Source of the DNA: Herbaspirillum sp. ASV7
Lineage (GTDB): Bacteria > Pseudomonadota > Gammaproteobacteria > Burkholderiales > Burkholderiaceae_D
Assembly: GCF_016429215.1 (NCBI RefSeq)
Contig: NZ_JAELUH010000044.1
Location: 1-41,642 of the forward strand
DNA length: 41,642 nt
Direction: 5' to 3'
Shown here: piece by piece, positions 1 to 8,666 of the stretch
How the letters are laid out: every line of letters starts with the position of its first letter
How positions within the stretch are numbered: the first letter of the stretch is position 1
Translations under genes and position numbers: made by a program
The notes under the pieces: model-generated
What the model saw: only the letters and a program-made list of their open reading frames with translations
What the model was told of the DNA's origin: nothing
Database searches by the model: none

Positions 1-1
1 C

Positions 2-184
2 CTGCCCGTCGGCCATCTGCACACCTGGCATGTGGTGCGCATGCCCAAGCCCGGTTCCTATGACGACCGCGTCGATATCTGGCTGGCGCCGCAGCACGAG
101 TGGTATCCGGTGCGCGTGCGCTATACCGACCAGCGCCCCGATGGCGACTACACCGAGCTGTCACTCTCGGGGCTGACGCCTTGA
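2..184 (+). CDS. DUF3108 family protein, C-terminal part only
   Basis: The reading frame is open from the left edge of the window to a TGA at 182-184, so only the last 60 residues are present. They include DIWLAPQHEWYPVRVRYTD, almost the same as [19 protein letters not shown] in the complete protein that follows at 343-1125, so the two are tandem paralogues. DUF3108 proteins are predicted periplasmic or outer-membrane-associated beta-rich proteins of unknown function. The start, any signal peptide and the promoter lie outside the window. The family assignment comes from the neighbouring full-length copy and is fairly secure; the function is unknown. Confidence 0.75.
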   Translation: MPVGHLHTWHVVRMPKPGSYDDRVDIWLAPQHEWYPVRVRYTDQRPDGDYTELSLSGLTP

Positions 185-342
185 GGCCTGCCGCATTGGC
201 TGGATGCTGTCAAAATGCGAAACAATTGCACACAATGACGCCGCGACGCGGCAGAACCGTGAGCGCCTGCCCGGGTCGTACAAGACCCGCCAACCGGCAT
301 CACGATTGACTTATCCACAGAGACACAGACGAAGAGCTCGCC

Positions 343-1125
343 ATGACCCGAACTTTCCACGCCCCCCTGATTTCCATCCCCACCCGCCTGGCCGCACTGG
401 GCCTGGCCGGCCTGCTGGCCAGCGCGCCGCTGCTGGCTGCCGACGGCCCGCATCCGGTGGACAAGCGCCCCTTCAACCTGCCGCCGTCGGCCGAGCTGAC
501 CTACTCCATCCAGGCCAAGCAGAGCGGTCTGGACGTCCAGGGCCAGGGCATCGTCAAGTGGACGCAAAGCAAGACCGCCTATAGCGTCAGCACCGAAACC
601 CGCGCCATGCTGCTGGGCAAGATCCTGGAAACCAGCAGCGAAGGCGACATCGATGCCTACGGTCTGGCGCCGCAGCGCTTCGTCGAGAAGCGCCTGCGCC
701 GCGATCCCTCCACCACCACCTTCAACCGCGAACAGAACAAGATCACCTTCACCCAATCCTCCGACAGCTACCCGCTACAGGGTGGCGAACAGGATCGCAC
801 CGGCATCACCTGGCAGTTCGTGGCCATCGCCCGCGCCAATGCCGCCAAGATGAAACCGGGTTCGGAATGGAAGTTCTTCGTGGCCGGCCCGCGTGATGCC
901 GAGCAATGGACCTTCAAGGTGGTCGGCCGCGAAAAGATCAGGACGCCCCAGGGCGAGACCGAGGCGCTGCACATCTTCCGTGCACCGCCCCCGGATGACC
1001 AGGGCCAGAAGCTCGATATCTGGCTGTCTCCCAAGCAGGAGTGGTATCCGGTGCGCCTGAAGTTCACCGATCCGGATGGCGACTATATCGAGCAGGTGCT
1101 GGATTCGGTCAGGAAAACCAACTAA
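343..1125 (+). CDS. DUF3108 domain-containing exported protein
   Basis: A 260-residue protein. Residues 1-32 look like a signal peptide: a basic start, a Leu/Ala-rich core and a likely cut after LLA. The mature part is rich in short beta-strand patterns and ends with the [17 protein letters not shown] motif and a GDYIEQVL tail, which is the DUF3108 pattern. It probably works in the periplasm, but no reaction is known for this family. It follows a tandem paralogue after about 160 bp, and a strong hairpin at 1147-1191 separates it from queC. The ATG is preceded by a purine-rich GAAGAG. Family call confident; function unknown. Confidence 0.8.
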   Translation: MTRTFHAPLISIPTRLAALGLAGLLASAPLLAADGPHPVDKRPFNLPPSAELTYSIQAKQSGLDVQGQGIVKWTQSKTAYSVSTETRAMLLGKILETSSEGDIDAYGLAPQRFVEKRLRRDPSTTTFNREQNKITFTQSSDSYPLQGGEQDRTGITWQFVAIARANAAKMKPGSEWKFFVAGPRDAEQWTFKVVGREKIRTPQGETEALHIFRAPPPDDQGQKLDIWLSPKQEWYPVRLKFTDPDGDYIEQVLDSVRKTN

Positions 1126-1146
1126 GCTTGCCACAACGCTATATGT

Positions 1147-1191
1147 GGACGCGGGGCCTGGAGGGCATGGACGCCACCAGGCCCCGCGTCC
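1147..1191 (+). terminator. Perfect 15-bp hairpin between DUF3108 gene and queC
   Basis: GGACGCGGGGCCTGG (1147-1161) is exactly complementary to CCAGGCCCCGCGTCC (1177-1191), with a 15-nt loop. It lies 22 bp after the DUF3108 stop codon and 40 bp before the queC start. There is no clean T-run after it (GTCATTCCCTCT follows), so it may be a weak terminator, an mRNA-stabilising hairpin or a leader structure of queC. It does not have the compact H-type pseudoknot pattern expected of a preQ1 riboswitch. Confidence 0.5.
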
Positions 1192-1231
1192 GTCATTCCC
1201 TCTACGTTGCAGCCATCATTGCAGAAACCCC

Positions 1232-1990
1232 ATGTCCGACACTCCCCTCGCAAGCGCCAGCGGCGCCCTCGCTCCCACCGTCAAGACCCAAAGCGCCCTG
1301 GTGCTGTTCTCTGGCGGCCAGGACTCTACCACCTGCCTGGCCTGGGCGCTGTCGCGCTACCAGCGCGTGGAAACCATCGGCTTCGACTATGGCCAGCGCC
1401 ATGCCATCGAACTGGAGGTGCGCCCGTCCCTGCTGGCGAAGATGAAAGCCTTCTCGCCCGACTGGAAGAAACGCCTGGGCGAGGATCACATGATCGACCT
1501 GTCGCTGATCGGCAAGATCTCCGACACCGCGCTGACCCGCGACGTCGCCATCGCCATGCAGGACAACGGCCTGCCCAATACCTTCGTGCCCGGCCGCAAT
1601 CTGCTGTTCATGACGGTTGCCGCCACCCTGGCCTACCGGCGCGGTCTCAACGTCCTGGTTGGCGGCATGTGCGAGACCGACTTCTCCGGCTACCCGGATT
1701 GCCGCGACGACACCATGAAGGCCCTGCAAGTGGCGCTGAACCTGGGCATGGCCACGCAACTGAAGGTGGAAACCCCACTGATGTGGATCGACAAGGCCGA
1801 GACCTGGGCGCTGGCCGAGTCGCTCGGTGGCGCGTCGCTGGTGGACCTGATCCGCACCGATACGCACACCTGCTACCTGGGCGAACGCGGCGCACTGCAC
1901 GACTGGGGTCACGGTTGCGGCAAGTGCCCGGCCTGCGAACTGCGCATGCGCGGTTATCGTCACTACGCGGCGAACAAAACTTCCAGCTGA
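1232..1990 (+). CDS. queC: 7-cyano-7-deazaguanine synthase QueC
   Basis: A 252-residue protein that converts 7-carboxy-7-deazaguanine to preQ0 using ATP and ammonia, in the cytoplasmic queuosine tRNA-modification pathway. The PP-loop ATP-binding motif SGGQDS is at residues 27-32, followed by [12 protein letters not shown]. The C-terminal zinc cluster [22 protein letters not shown] supplies the four expected cysteines. The ATG at 1232 was chosen because it puts the PP-loop at the usual distance from the start. The frame is open further upstream, but that part overlaps the hairpin and shows no family similarity. The neighbours are not other que genes, so it appears to stand alone here. Confidence 0.95.
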   Translation: MSDTPLASASGALAPTVKTQSALVLFSGGQDSTTCLAWALSRYQRVETIGFDYGQRHAIELEVRPSLLAKMKAFSPDWKKRLGEDHMIDLSLIGKISDTALTRDVAIAMQDNGLPNTFVPGRNLLFMTVAATLAYRRGLNVLVGGMCETDFSGYPDCRDDTMKALQVALNLGMATQLKVETPLMWIDKAETWALAESLGGASLVDLIRTDTHTCYLGERGALHDWGHGCGKCPACELRMRGYRHYAANKTSS

Positions 1991-2028
1991 TCAGGCACAA
2001 TAGGCGCGTCCTCACCAGCACGCGCCCC

Positions 2029-3216
2029 ATGCCCAACGCCACCACCTCCCAGCTAGTCGCCCGGAGCGCCGCCGCGCTGCTGATCCTGCTGGCCGCCGCC
2101 GAGATCGGCCGGCGTGCCGCCGACCTGCCCAGCCTGCCGGCGCTGGTCGACCTGCAGTTCGACCTGACGCCGCGCAGCCAGAGCTACAAGGTCTTCGACA
2201 ACAGTCCGATTCGCCGCTCCTCGCATCCACGCCCCCTGCCCACTGCATTGCAGCCGCTCGATATCAGCGTCCCCTGGAAGGACGGCGGCAGCCTGCCCGT
2301 GATCGACTTCCTCAAGACCACCCGGGCCCACGCCTTCCTGGTGGTACAGGACGGCCGGGTGATCTACGAGCGCTACATCGATGGCTACGATGCCAACTCG
2401 CGCTTCACCTCCTTCTCGGTGGCCAAGTCCTTCGTCTCGGCGCTGACCGGCGTGGCGCTGGCGCAAGGCAAGATCAAGTCGCTGCAGGAGCCGATCGGCA
2501 ACTATCTCAAGAGCGACGAGATCGATCCGGCCTACGCCGACATCACTATCGGCGAATTGCTGGACATGCGCTCGGGCATCGATGTGGACGAAAACTACGA
2601 AGGTTCGCTGACTTCACCGGTGGTGCGCATGTTCGTCAGCACCGACCTGCATGCCTTCGTGGCCCGCCGCCATGGCCTGCGCTTCGAACCCGGGTCGCGC
2701 TACGAGTACCGCAGCGTCGATACCCTGGTGCTCTCACGCGTGCTGGCACGCGCCACCGGCATGCACCTGGCCGACTATGCGCAGGCGCAGTTGTGGGAGC
2801 CGCTGGGCATGGAGCAGGATGCCAGCTGGAGCGTGGACAGCAAGAAGCATGGCGTGGAAAAAGCCTTCTGCTGCATCAATACCACCGCCCGCGATTTCGC
2901 CCGGCTGGGCTTGCTCTATCTCAATGAAGGCCGCATCGATGACCGTCAGATCGTCAGTGCGCGCTGGGCTGCTGAGCCGCGCCTGCCGGTCAACAACGGC
3001 AGCATCCTTGATTATCGCGACGGCTGGTGGATCCCACCGGGCAATGCGGCTGACCGGGATTACTCGGCCGTCGGGGTGTTCGGCCAGTACATCTACGTCA
3101 ATCCCGCCACGCGCACCGTCATCGTCAAGCTGAGTGACTACGGCGTGGAGCAGGATGAGGTGCTCACCCTGCTGGCCATGCGCCGCATCAGCCACTACGT
3201 CGCTGGCAAGGACTGA
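2029..3216 (+). CDS. Serine hydrolase, class C beta-lactamase-like fold
   Basis: A 395-residue protein of the beta-lactamase/PBP-like family that includes class C beta-lactamases, esterases and 6-aminohexanoate-dimer hydrolases. The catalytic SxxK motif is S130-V-A-K133 within FTSFSVAKSF. YRS around residue 225 takes the place of the usual Tyr-x-Asn/Ser. Residues 10-26 form one hydrophobic stretch, either a signal anchor or an uncleaved signal, so the enzyme domain is probably periplasmic. The motif GELLDMRSGI is typical of the esterase/EstB-NylB side of the family rather than true AmpC. The substrate cannot be told. It starts 38 bp after queC, so the two may be cotranscribed. It ends at a convergent terminator facing ponA. 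Confidence 0.8.
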   Translation: MPNATTSQLVARSAAALLILLAAAEIGRRAADLPSLPALVDLQFDLTPRSQSYKVFDNSPIRRSSHPRPLPTALQPLDISVPWKDGGSLPVIDFLKTTRAHAFLVVQDGRVIYERYIDGYDANSRFTSFSVAKSFVSALTGVALAQGKIKSLQEPIGNYLKSDEIDPAYADITIGELLDMRSGIDVDENYEGSLTSPVVRMFVSTDLHAFVARRHGLRFEPGSRYEYRSVDTLVLSRVLARATGMHLADYAQAQLWEPLGMEQDASWSVDSKKHGVEKAFCCINTTARDFARLGLLYLNEGRIDDRQIVSARWAAEPRLPVNNGSILDYRDGWWIPPGNAADRDYSAVGVFGQYIYVNPATRTVIVKLSDYGVEQDEVLTLLAMRRISHYVAGKD

Positions 3217-3240
3217 GGCCACTCGTGCGCGCACAGTGAT

Positions 3241-3276
3241 AAAAAAAACCGCCTGTCTCGCAACAGGCGGTTTTTT
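3241..3276. terminator. Bidirectional terminator between serine hydrolase and ponA
   Basis: CCGCCTGT (3249-3256) pairs with ACAGGCGG (3263-3270). An A-run lies to the left (3241-3248) and a T-run to the right (3271-3276), so it can work in both directions. It sits between two convergent genes, as expected. Confidence 0.9.
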
Positions 3277-3344
3277 CATTGGCGCGGCGCAGGCGGATAA
3301 ACAATATAAATAATTTATCTCTACCGGCCTGCACAACTGCAACG

Positions 3345-5768
3345 TCAGAACAATTCGTTCTTCATCTGCGTCTTGGCCTTTTCTTCTTCCGGCGTCATAC
3401 CACCACGATCACCCATGCCCAGGTCGCGCACCATGGCAGTGGGCGGGTACTCGGCGTAGTAGTACTCGCCACCGGTCTCGATCACACCATCCGGCACCGT
3501 GCGATCCACGTTGGGCACATCCTTGAGCGCCTTGGACATGTAGCTGATCCACACCGGCAAGGCCAGACCGCCACCGGTTTCGCGGTCCCCCAGGCTCTTG
3601 GGCTGGTCGTAACCGATCCAGGCAATGGCGGTCAGGCCAGGCTGGTAGCCGGCGAACCAGGCATCCATGGAGTCGTTGGTGGTACCGGTCTTGCCGGCCA
3701 GGTCGGTACGCTTCAGGGACAGCGCCTTGACCGCCGTGCCATGGCGCACCACGTCACGCAACATGCTGTCCATGATGAAGGCATTGCGCGCATCGATGAC
3801 GCGATTGCTTTCATCGCTGGCCGTAGCCGGCTTGGCCTGGGACAGCACCGTGCCATCGCTGTCGGTGACCTTGGTGATCAGGTAGGGATTGATCTTGTAG
3901 CCGCCATTGGCGAACACCGAATACGCCCCCACCATCTGCAAGGGCGTGACATTGCCGGCACCCAGCGCCAGGGTCAGGTAGGGCGGGTTCTTGTCGGCAT
4001 CGAAACCGAAGCGGGTGATGTACTCCTGCGCATACTTCACGCCGACCCGCTCCAGGATACGGATGGAGACCAGGTTGATCGACTTCTGCAAAGCGCGCCG
4101 CATCGAGATCGGCCCCTCGAACTTGCCGCCATAGTTCTTCGGCTGCCAGACCTGGCCACCGGTCTGGGTGAAGGTCAGCGGCGCATCATTGATGATGGTG
4201 GCTGGCGACAAGCCCTTTTCCAGCGAGGACGAATAGATGAAAGGCTTGAAGGACGAGCCCGGCTGGCGCCAGGCCTGGGTGACGTGGTTGAACTTGTTGC
4301 GGTTGAAGTCGAAGCCCCCCACCAGCGAACGGATCGCGCCATCCTGCGAGTTGACCGAGACGAAGGCCGATTCCACCTCCGGCATCTGGGTGATGATCCA
4401 GTTGCTGCCATCCTGGAACACCCGGATGATGGCGCCACGGCGGATCTTCTTCTGCGGCGGTGCCTTCTCCGAGAGCAGGTTGGCGCCGAAGCCCAGGCCG
4501 GCGCCGGAGATGCTGATCTCTTCGCCGGTGGCCAGCATGGCGGTGATTTCCTTGGGCTTGGCCTCCAGTACCACGGCGGCGACCATGTCGTCGCTGTCGG
4601 GATGGTCGGCCAGTTCCACCTCCACGGCATCCTCCAGGACTTCGCGGCTGGTGTTTTCGGGCAGGTCCATGTAGCCCTCGGGACCGCGATAGCCATGGCG
4701 GCGCTCGTAGTCGATGATGCCGCGCCGCAGGGCGATGTAGGCCGCATCCTGGTCGGTCTTGGTGATGGTCGTGAAGACGTTCAGGCCGCGCGTGTAGGTC
4801 TCGTCCTTGTACTGGCTGTAGACCAGCTGGCGCGCCATCTCGGCCACGTATTCGGCGTGCATGCCGAAGGCCGAACTGTCACCCTTGACGCGCAGTTGTT
4901 CATCTTTCGCCGCCTGATACTGCACTTCAGTGATATATCCGAGCTGACGCATGCGCAGTAGGATGTATTGCTGCCGGGCATGGGCACGTTTGGGATTGAC
5001 CACCGGGTTATAGGCCGACGGCGCCTTGGGCAGGCCGGCCAGCATGGCGGCCTCGGCGATGGTGAGGTCCTTGAGCTGCTTGCCGAAATAGATCTGGGCG
5101 GCCGAGGCGAAGCCATAGGCACGTTGTCCCAGATAGATCTGGTTCATGTAGACCTCAAGGATCTGGTCCTTGGTCAGGTTGTTCTCGATCTTCCAGGCCA
5201 GCGGGATCTCGTAGAAGAACTTGCGCACCGCCTTCTGCAGGAAGGTCGGTTCGTTGCTGGTCAGGAAGAAATTGCGCGCCACCTGCTGCGTGATGGTGGA
5301 CGCACCGCCGCCACCACCGGAGAGGTTGGAGAAGGTCGCCCGGGCGATGCCCTGGTAATCGACGCCACCGTGTTCATAGAAGCGGTCATCCTCGATGGCC
5401 AGCACAGCCTTCTTCATGATCTCGGGGATGTCCTTGAAATGCACCAGGTTGCGGCGCTCCTCGCCGAATTCCCCGATCAGCACGCCGTCGGCCGAGAAGA
5501 TGCGCAACGGGATCTTGGGCCGGTAGTCGGTCAGATTGTCCAGGTCGGGCAGCTTGGGATAGGTCAGCGCGACGATGAAGGTCACGCCCAGCAGCACCAT
5601 CACGGCCAGGCCGAATACGGTGCCGAACACGCCCAGCAGGATGCGCAAGGACCAATGCATGCGCTTGCGCGGTGGCTTGCCGGTGGGCTCATCGGCCGCC
5701 GGTCTGGCCGCTGTTTTGGGTGCCGATGCCGGATTCTTGGGATCGTCGCCGTTGGAAGGTGAAGACAT
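3345..5768 (-). CDS. mrcA: Penicillin-binding protein 1A (bifunctional transglycosylase/transpeptidase)
   Basis: An 807-residue class A PBP that polymerises and cross-links peptidoglycan at the outer face of the inner membrane. A short Pro/Lys-rich cytoplasmic tail precedes a membrane segment at about residues 41-69. The glycosyltransferase domain has the catalytic E126 in EDDRFYEHGG. An OB-like insertion follows, then the transpeptidase domain with S505-S-F-K508, a KSIN motif and K693-T-G-T. Length and order match PBP1A (ponA/mrcA). It is divergent from pilMNOPQ, the usual arrangement in beta- and gammaproteobacteria. The 222-bp gap to pilM should hold both promoters. Confident. Confidence 0.96.
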   Translation of the reverse strand: MSSPSNGDDPKNPASAPKTAARPAADEPTGKPPRKRMHWSLRILLGVFGTVFGLAVMVLLGVTFIVALTYPKLPDLDNLTDYRPKIPLRIFSADGVLIGEFGEERRNLVHFKDIPEIMKKAVLAIEDDRFYEHGGVDYQGIARATFSNLSGGGGGASTITQQVARNFFLTSNEPTFLQKAVRKFFYEIPLAWKIENNLTKDQILEVYMNQIYLGQRAYGFASAAQIYFGKQLKDLTIAEAAMLAGLPKAPSAYNPVVNPKRAHARQQYILLRMRQLGYITEVQYQAAKDEQLRVKGDSSAFGMHAEYVAEMARQLVYSQYKDETYTRGLNVFTTITKTDQDAAYIALRRGIIDYERRHGYRGPEGYMDLPENTSREVLEDAVEVELADHPDSDDMVAAVVLEAKPKEITAMLATGEEISISGAGLGFGANLLSEKAPPQKKIRRGAIIRVFQDGSNWIITQMPEVESAFVSVNSQDGAIRSLVGGFDFNRNKFNHVTQAWRQPGSSFKPFIYSSSLEKGLSPATIINDAPLTFTQTGGQVWQPKNYGGKFEGPISMRRALQKSINLVSIRILERVGVKYAQEYITRFGFDADKNPPYLTLALGAGNVTPLQMVGAYSVFANGGYKINPYLITKVTDSDGTVLSQAKPATASDESNRVIDARNAFIMDSMLRDVVRHGTAVKALSLKRTDLAGKTGTTNDSMDAWFAGYQPGLTAIAWIGYDQPKSLGDRETGGGLALPVWISYMSKALKDVPNVDRTVPDGVIETGGEYYYAEYPPTAMVRDLGMGDRGGMTPEEEKAKTQMKNELF

Positions 5769-6020
5769 TCGAGATATGCGTTAAAGCAGGCCGTAGCCGG
5801 ATTGGAAGAAACAAGCCCGCATTATAGCGGCTCCCCCTCGCAGGCCGCGCGGCCGGGTGTTGCAAATAGACCAAACCCGATCGGACAGGGTTCCTTGCCA
5901 GGCTTGCGTGTGCAAGGCCGGCGGCGGCGAATTGGCCGGACTTCTTCAAGTTTTGACTATTCCCGCACCGGCTTGTGCGTCTGACAATCCATGCTCCTTC
6001 CCTGGCATGAGGTGAGCGGC

Positions 6021-6926
6021 ATGGTGCGGATATCCCTTCCCCGAGGCTGGCGTGCGGCGTCACTGAGCGTGGGCATCGACATCGGCCGCGATGTCCTGCG
6101 CGCAGCGCTGATGCGCCGCCGTGGCAGGCAGCGACAGGTGCTGCAGCTGGCCGCACGCCGGCTGCCGCCGCCCGGATCGGGCCGCGACCATTTCAGCGAC
6201 CTCGATGCGCTGGCCGGCCACTGCCGCGCCCTGCTGCCCACCCGGGCGTACCGGGATGCCGCGCTGGTGCTGGCCATCCCGGCCGCCAGCCTGGCGCATC
6301 GCCAGCTGGTCCTGCCGGCGGGTGCGAACCAGGTGCAACGGCTGTCCCAGGTGCGCGCCGAAATGGCGGCCCATGGCCTGGGCGTCGAAGAGTACGAGCT
6401 GGACTACCAGGTCCTGGGCCCGCAACCGGGTTCGGCGGGCGACGTGCAGGTCCTGGCCATGGCCGCCCCGACGCTGGCCATCGAAGACCGGCTGGCGCTG
6501 GCCGAGGTCCTGCACATGCGCCTGGCCGGGCTGCCGGCGGAGGATCTTTGCCTGCGCGATTTCCTGCGCCAGGACAGGCCCGCCCGCACCGACGCCTTGC
6601 TGCGACTCGACAACGGCAGCGGCTGGTTGATCCAGGGCGGCGGCGCCAGCCAGCCCTTGCGCTGGACTATCGCTGATGCGGCCCTGTCCCTGCTGGCCGA
6701 ACTGGCACCGTTACTGCATCAGCGCACGCATCAGTTGCTGCTCACCGGCGACCAGCCCCTGCTGGACCACCTGCCCCCGCTCTTCCACCGCTACACCAGC
6801 CTGATGGCCGCACCGGCCCGACTCCCCTCCTGCCTCGTCCTGCCCGTCGATGTGCGCACCAGCCACCCCGGCCCGCTGCCGGGCTTTCACCTGGCCATGG
6901 CACTGGCGGCAAGGGGGCTGGCATGA
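6021..6926 (+). CDS. pilM: Type IV pilus assembly protein PilM
   Basis: A 301-residue actin-like cytoplasmic protein that binds the PilN N-terminus and links the pilus motor to the inner-membrane alignment complex. The start VGIDIGRDVLRAAL fits the phosphate-1 loop of the PilM/FtsA fold. The protein is shorter and more divergent than typical PilM of about 350 residues, so the assignment leans on its position ahead of pilNOPQ. I chose the ATG at 6021 because GAGGTGA lies five bases before it; an upstream in-frame ATG at 5991 would add ten residues and has no such site. The stop overlaps the pilN start as ATGA. Confidence 0.85.
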   Translation: MVRISLPRGWRAASLSVGIDIGRDVLRAALMRRRGRQRQVLQLAARRLPPPGSGRDHFSDLDALAGHCRALLPTRAYRDAALVLAIPAASLAHRQLVLPAGANQVQRLSQVRAEMAAHGLGVEEYELDYQVLGPQPGSAGDVQVLAMAAPTLAIEDRLALAEVLHMRLAGLPAEDLCLRDFLRQDRPARTDALLRLDNGSGWLIQGGGASQPLRWTIADAALSLLAELAPLLHQRTHQLLLTGDQPLLDHLPPLFHRYTSLMAAPARLPSCLVLPVDVRTSHPGPLPGFHLAMALAARGLA

Positions 6927-7486
6927 CGGCGCGCGTCGACTTCCTCGATCTGCCAGGCCAGCGCCGCCGCGCGCGCGAGCTGGCCTTCTACGGCTGGCTG
7001 GCCGCCGCCGCGCTGCTGGGCAGCCTGCTGGCGGGTCTGCTGACGCTGCGCCTGCACCTGCACACGCGCGACCTGCTCGCCGCCAATGCCCTGCTGGACG
7101 GGCAACTACGGTCCCTGGCCCCGCAGGTCCAGGCCAGCAACGCGCTGCGTACCGACATCACCCAGCTGGAAAAGCGCAACACCACCCTGCGCCAGCTGGA
7201 GCAGCAACGCAGCCAGGCCGCCCACCTGTTGCGCGGCCTGGCCATGGCAAGCGACAGCGGAATCCGCCTGCAACGCGTCACCCTGCGGGATGGGCGTGCC
7301 GAACTGTCCGGACAAGCCCCTGCCATGCAAGCCATCCAGGACTATGCTGGTGCGCTGTCTGGAGCCGGCCTGGAAGGCGCCGTCCTGCACGATCTGCACG
7401 CCGACCTGCAGCCCGATGCCAAGGACAACTACGCCTTCCGCCTCGCCATCCCGCTGGCGCCAGCGGGAACGGGTACGCGTCGATGA
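6923..7486 (+). CDS. pilN: Type IV pilus inner-membrane protein PilN
   Basis: A 187-residue bitopic membrane protein. A short cytoplasmic N-terminus (VDFLDLPGQRRR, a weak version of the usual INLLP motif that binds PilM) is followed by one membrane segment at about residues 18-42. A periplasmic coiled-coil part (residues 50-100) and a ferredoxin-like end (ITLRDGRAELSGQAP-type pattern) follow. It pairs with PilO to form the alignment subcomplex between the cytoplasmic motor and the PilQ secretin. It overlaps pilM and pilO by four bases each, implying translational coupling. Confidence 0.87.
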   Translation: MTARVDFLDLPGQRRRARELAFYGWLAAAALLGSLLAGLLTLRLHLHTRDLLAANALLDGQLRSLAPQVQASNALRTDITQLEKRNTTLRQLEQQRSQAAHLLRGLAMASDSGIRLQRVTLRDGRAELSGQAPAMQAIQDYAGALSGAGLEGAVLHDLHADLQPDAKDNYAFRLAIPLAPAGTGTRR

Positions 7487-8061
7487 ACCTGCACACCCTG
7501 GCCACCCACCCCGCGCACTGGCCGTTGGCCGCACGCATCGTCCTGATGCTGGTGTGCGCCCTGTCCTGCGCCGCCAGCGGCCTGCTGCTGGCCGTGCAGG
7601 AGCAGGAGGACATCCGCTACGGCCTGCGCCAGCGACAGCAGGAACTGCGCACGCAATTCCAGGCGGCGCTGGCCCAGGCCGCGCGCGCGGGTGGGCTGCG
7701 CGCGCACAAGACGGCGCTGCAGGTGCAATTGGCCACCCTGGAAGAGCAGCTGTGGCCACCCTCGGCCGCCGGCAACGGCCTGCTGCACACCAAGCTGATG
7801 CGCCGCGCCGCCGAATGCGGCCTGACGCTGGAGTCGTTCCAGCCCCATGCCGGCAAGCCCTCGGCCAACCTCAACCTGCGCGGTTCCTATCTCGACCTGT
7901 TGCGCCTGGTCGAGCTGGTCACGGCCCCGCCCTTGCCGGTCCTGATCGACAGCCTGGAACTGCGCATCAGCGAACGCCCCGGTGACCGCAGCCTGCTGCT
8001 GAGCGCTGTCGTCACCGCCCCGCCACGAACCGAACCGAACGAAAAGGAGCGTTTGCCATGA
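7483..8061 (+). CDS. pilO: Type IV pilus inner-membrane protein PilO
   Basis: A 192-residue bitopic protein with one membrane segment at about residues 19-41. A coiled coil at about 42-85 (EQEDIRYGLRQRQQEL onward) and a periplasmic ferredoxin-like domain follow, the latter ending LIDSLELRISERPGDRSLLLSAVV. It is expected to dimerise with PilN. The ATG at 7483 overlaps the pilN stop (ATGA) and puts the membrane segment near the N-terminus as in other PilO. The sequence is weakly conserved overall; position and topology carry the call. Confidence 0.85.
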   Translation: MNLHTLATHPAHWPLAARIVLMLVCALSCAASGLLLAVQEQEDIRYGLRQRQQELRTQFQAALAQAARAGGLRAHKTALQVQLATLEEQLWPPSAAGNGLLHTKLMRRAAECGLTLESFQPHAGKPSANLNLRGSYLDLLRLVELVTAPPLPVLIDSLELRISERPGDRSLLLSAVVTAPPRTEPNEKERLP

Positions 8062-8666
8062 CTCTGTTGCGACTCATGCTGTTGATCAGCATCGTCTGTG
8101 GGCTGGCCCTGCCTGCCTGCGCCCTGGTAGACGATCGTCCGGACGAAGTGGCGACTACCCGGGACTGGCTAGCGCATGCCCGGCACCAGGCTGCACGGAT
8201 GCCGACAGACGCCAGCGCGCCTGGCAGCCTGGCAGTGGAAGCGGGAGTAGAAGCGCCTTCGACGGCGTCGCTCCAGGACCCCTTCGGGCTGCACCAGCAG
8301 GACGCCATACCGTCAGCCCCGTCCGAGCCGCCTCGCCCCCGTTCCGGCGAGATGGAGCAGACCGCAGCCGATGCGGCGCACGAGGCATCTCCACTTCCCG
8401 TCCTGCGCATGCTGGGGAGCCTGCAACAAGACGAAGTGCTGCAGGCGCTGGTAGAGATCGCCGGCACCACCTACCGCGTAGCCAGGGGCGATACGCTGCC
8501 GGGTGGGGCAGGCAAGGTTCTGGCCATCCGCGACGACGCGATGGACATCAGCGATGGCAGCACCACCCGCACCATCACGATCGCCCCGGCTCCGGCAGCG
8601 GCCCCGCCACGGCGACCGCCGCGCCAGGGCAAGCGCCGCCTGATCAGGCCGGGAGCACGGGCATGA
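8058..8666 (+). CDS. pilP: Type IV pilus lipoprotein PilP
   Basis: A 202-residue lipoprotein with signal peptide and lipobox LPAC (Cys21). A long disordered Pro/Ser/Ala-rich stretch runs to about residue 110. A small beta domain then begins near LPVLRMLGSLQQDEVLQALVEI and carries YRVARGDTLPGGAGKVLAI, the HR-domain pattern of PilP. PilP links PilN/PilO to the secretin PilQ in the periplasm. The C-terminal tail is very basic and Pro/Arg-rich, which is not typical and may be a variable extension. ATGA overlaps at both ends. Confidence 0.88.
   Translation: MTLLRLMLLISIVCGLALPACALVDDRPDEVATTRDWLAHARHQAARMPTDASAPGSLAVEAGVEAPSTASLQDPFGLHQQDAIPSAPSEPPRPRSGEMEQTAADAAHEASPLPVLRMLGSLQQDEVLQALVEIAGTTYRVARGDTLPGGAGKVLAIRDDAMDISDGSTTRTITIAPAPAAAPPRRPPRQGKRRLIRPGARA

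Noticed and set aside
1147..1231. preQ1 riboswitch upstream of queC
   Set aside because: The only structure is a simple long hairpin; the short stem, A-rich tail and pseudoknot of preQ1 riboswitches were not found.
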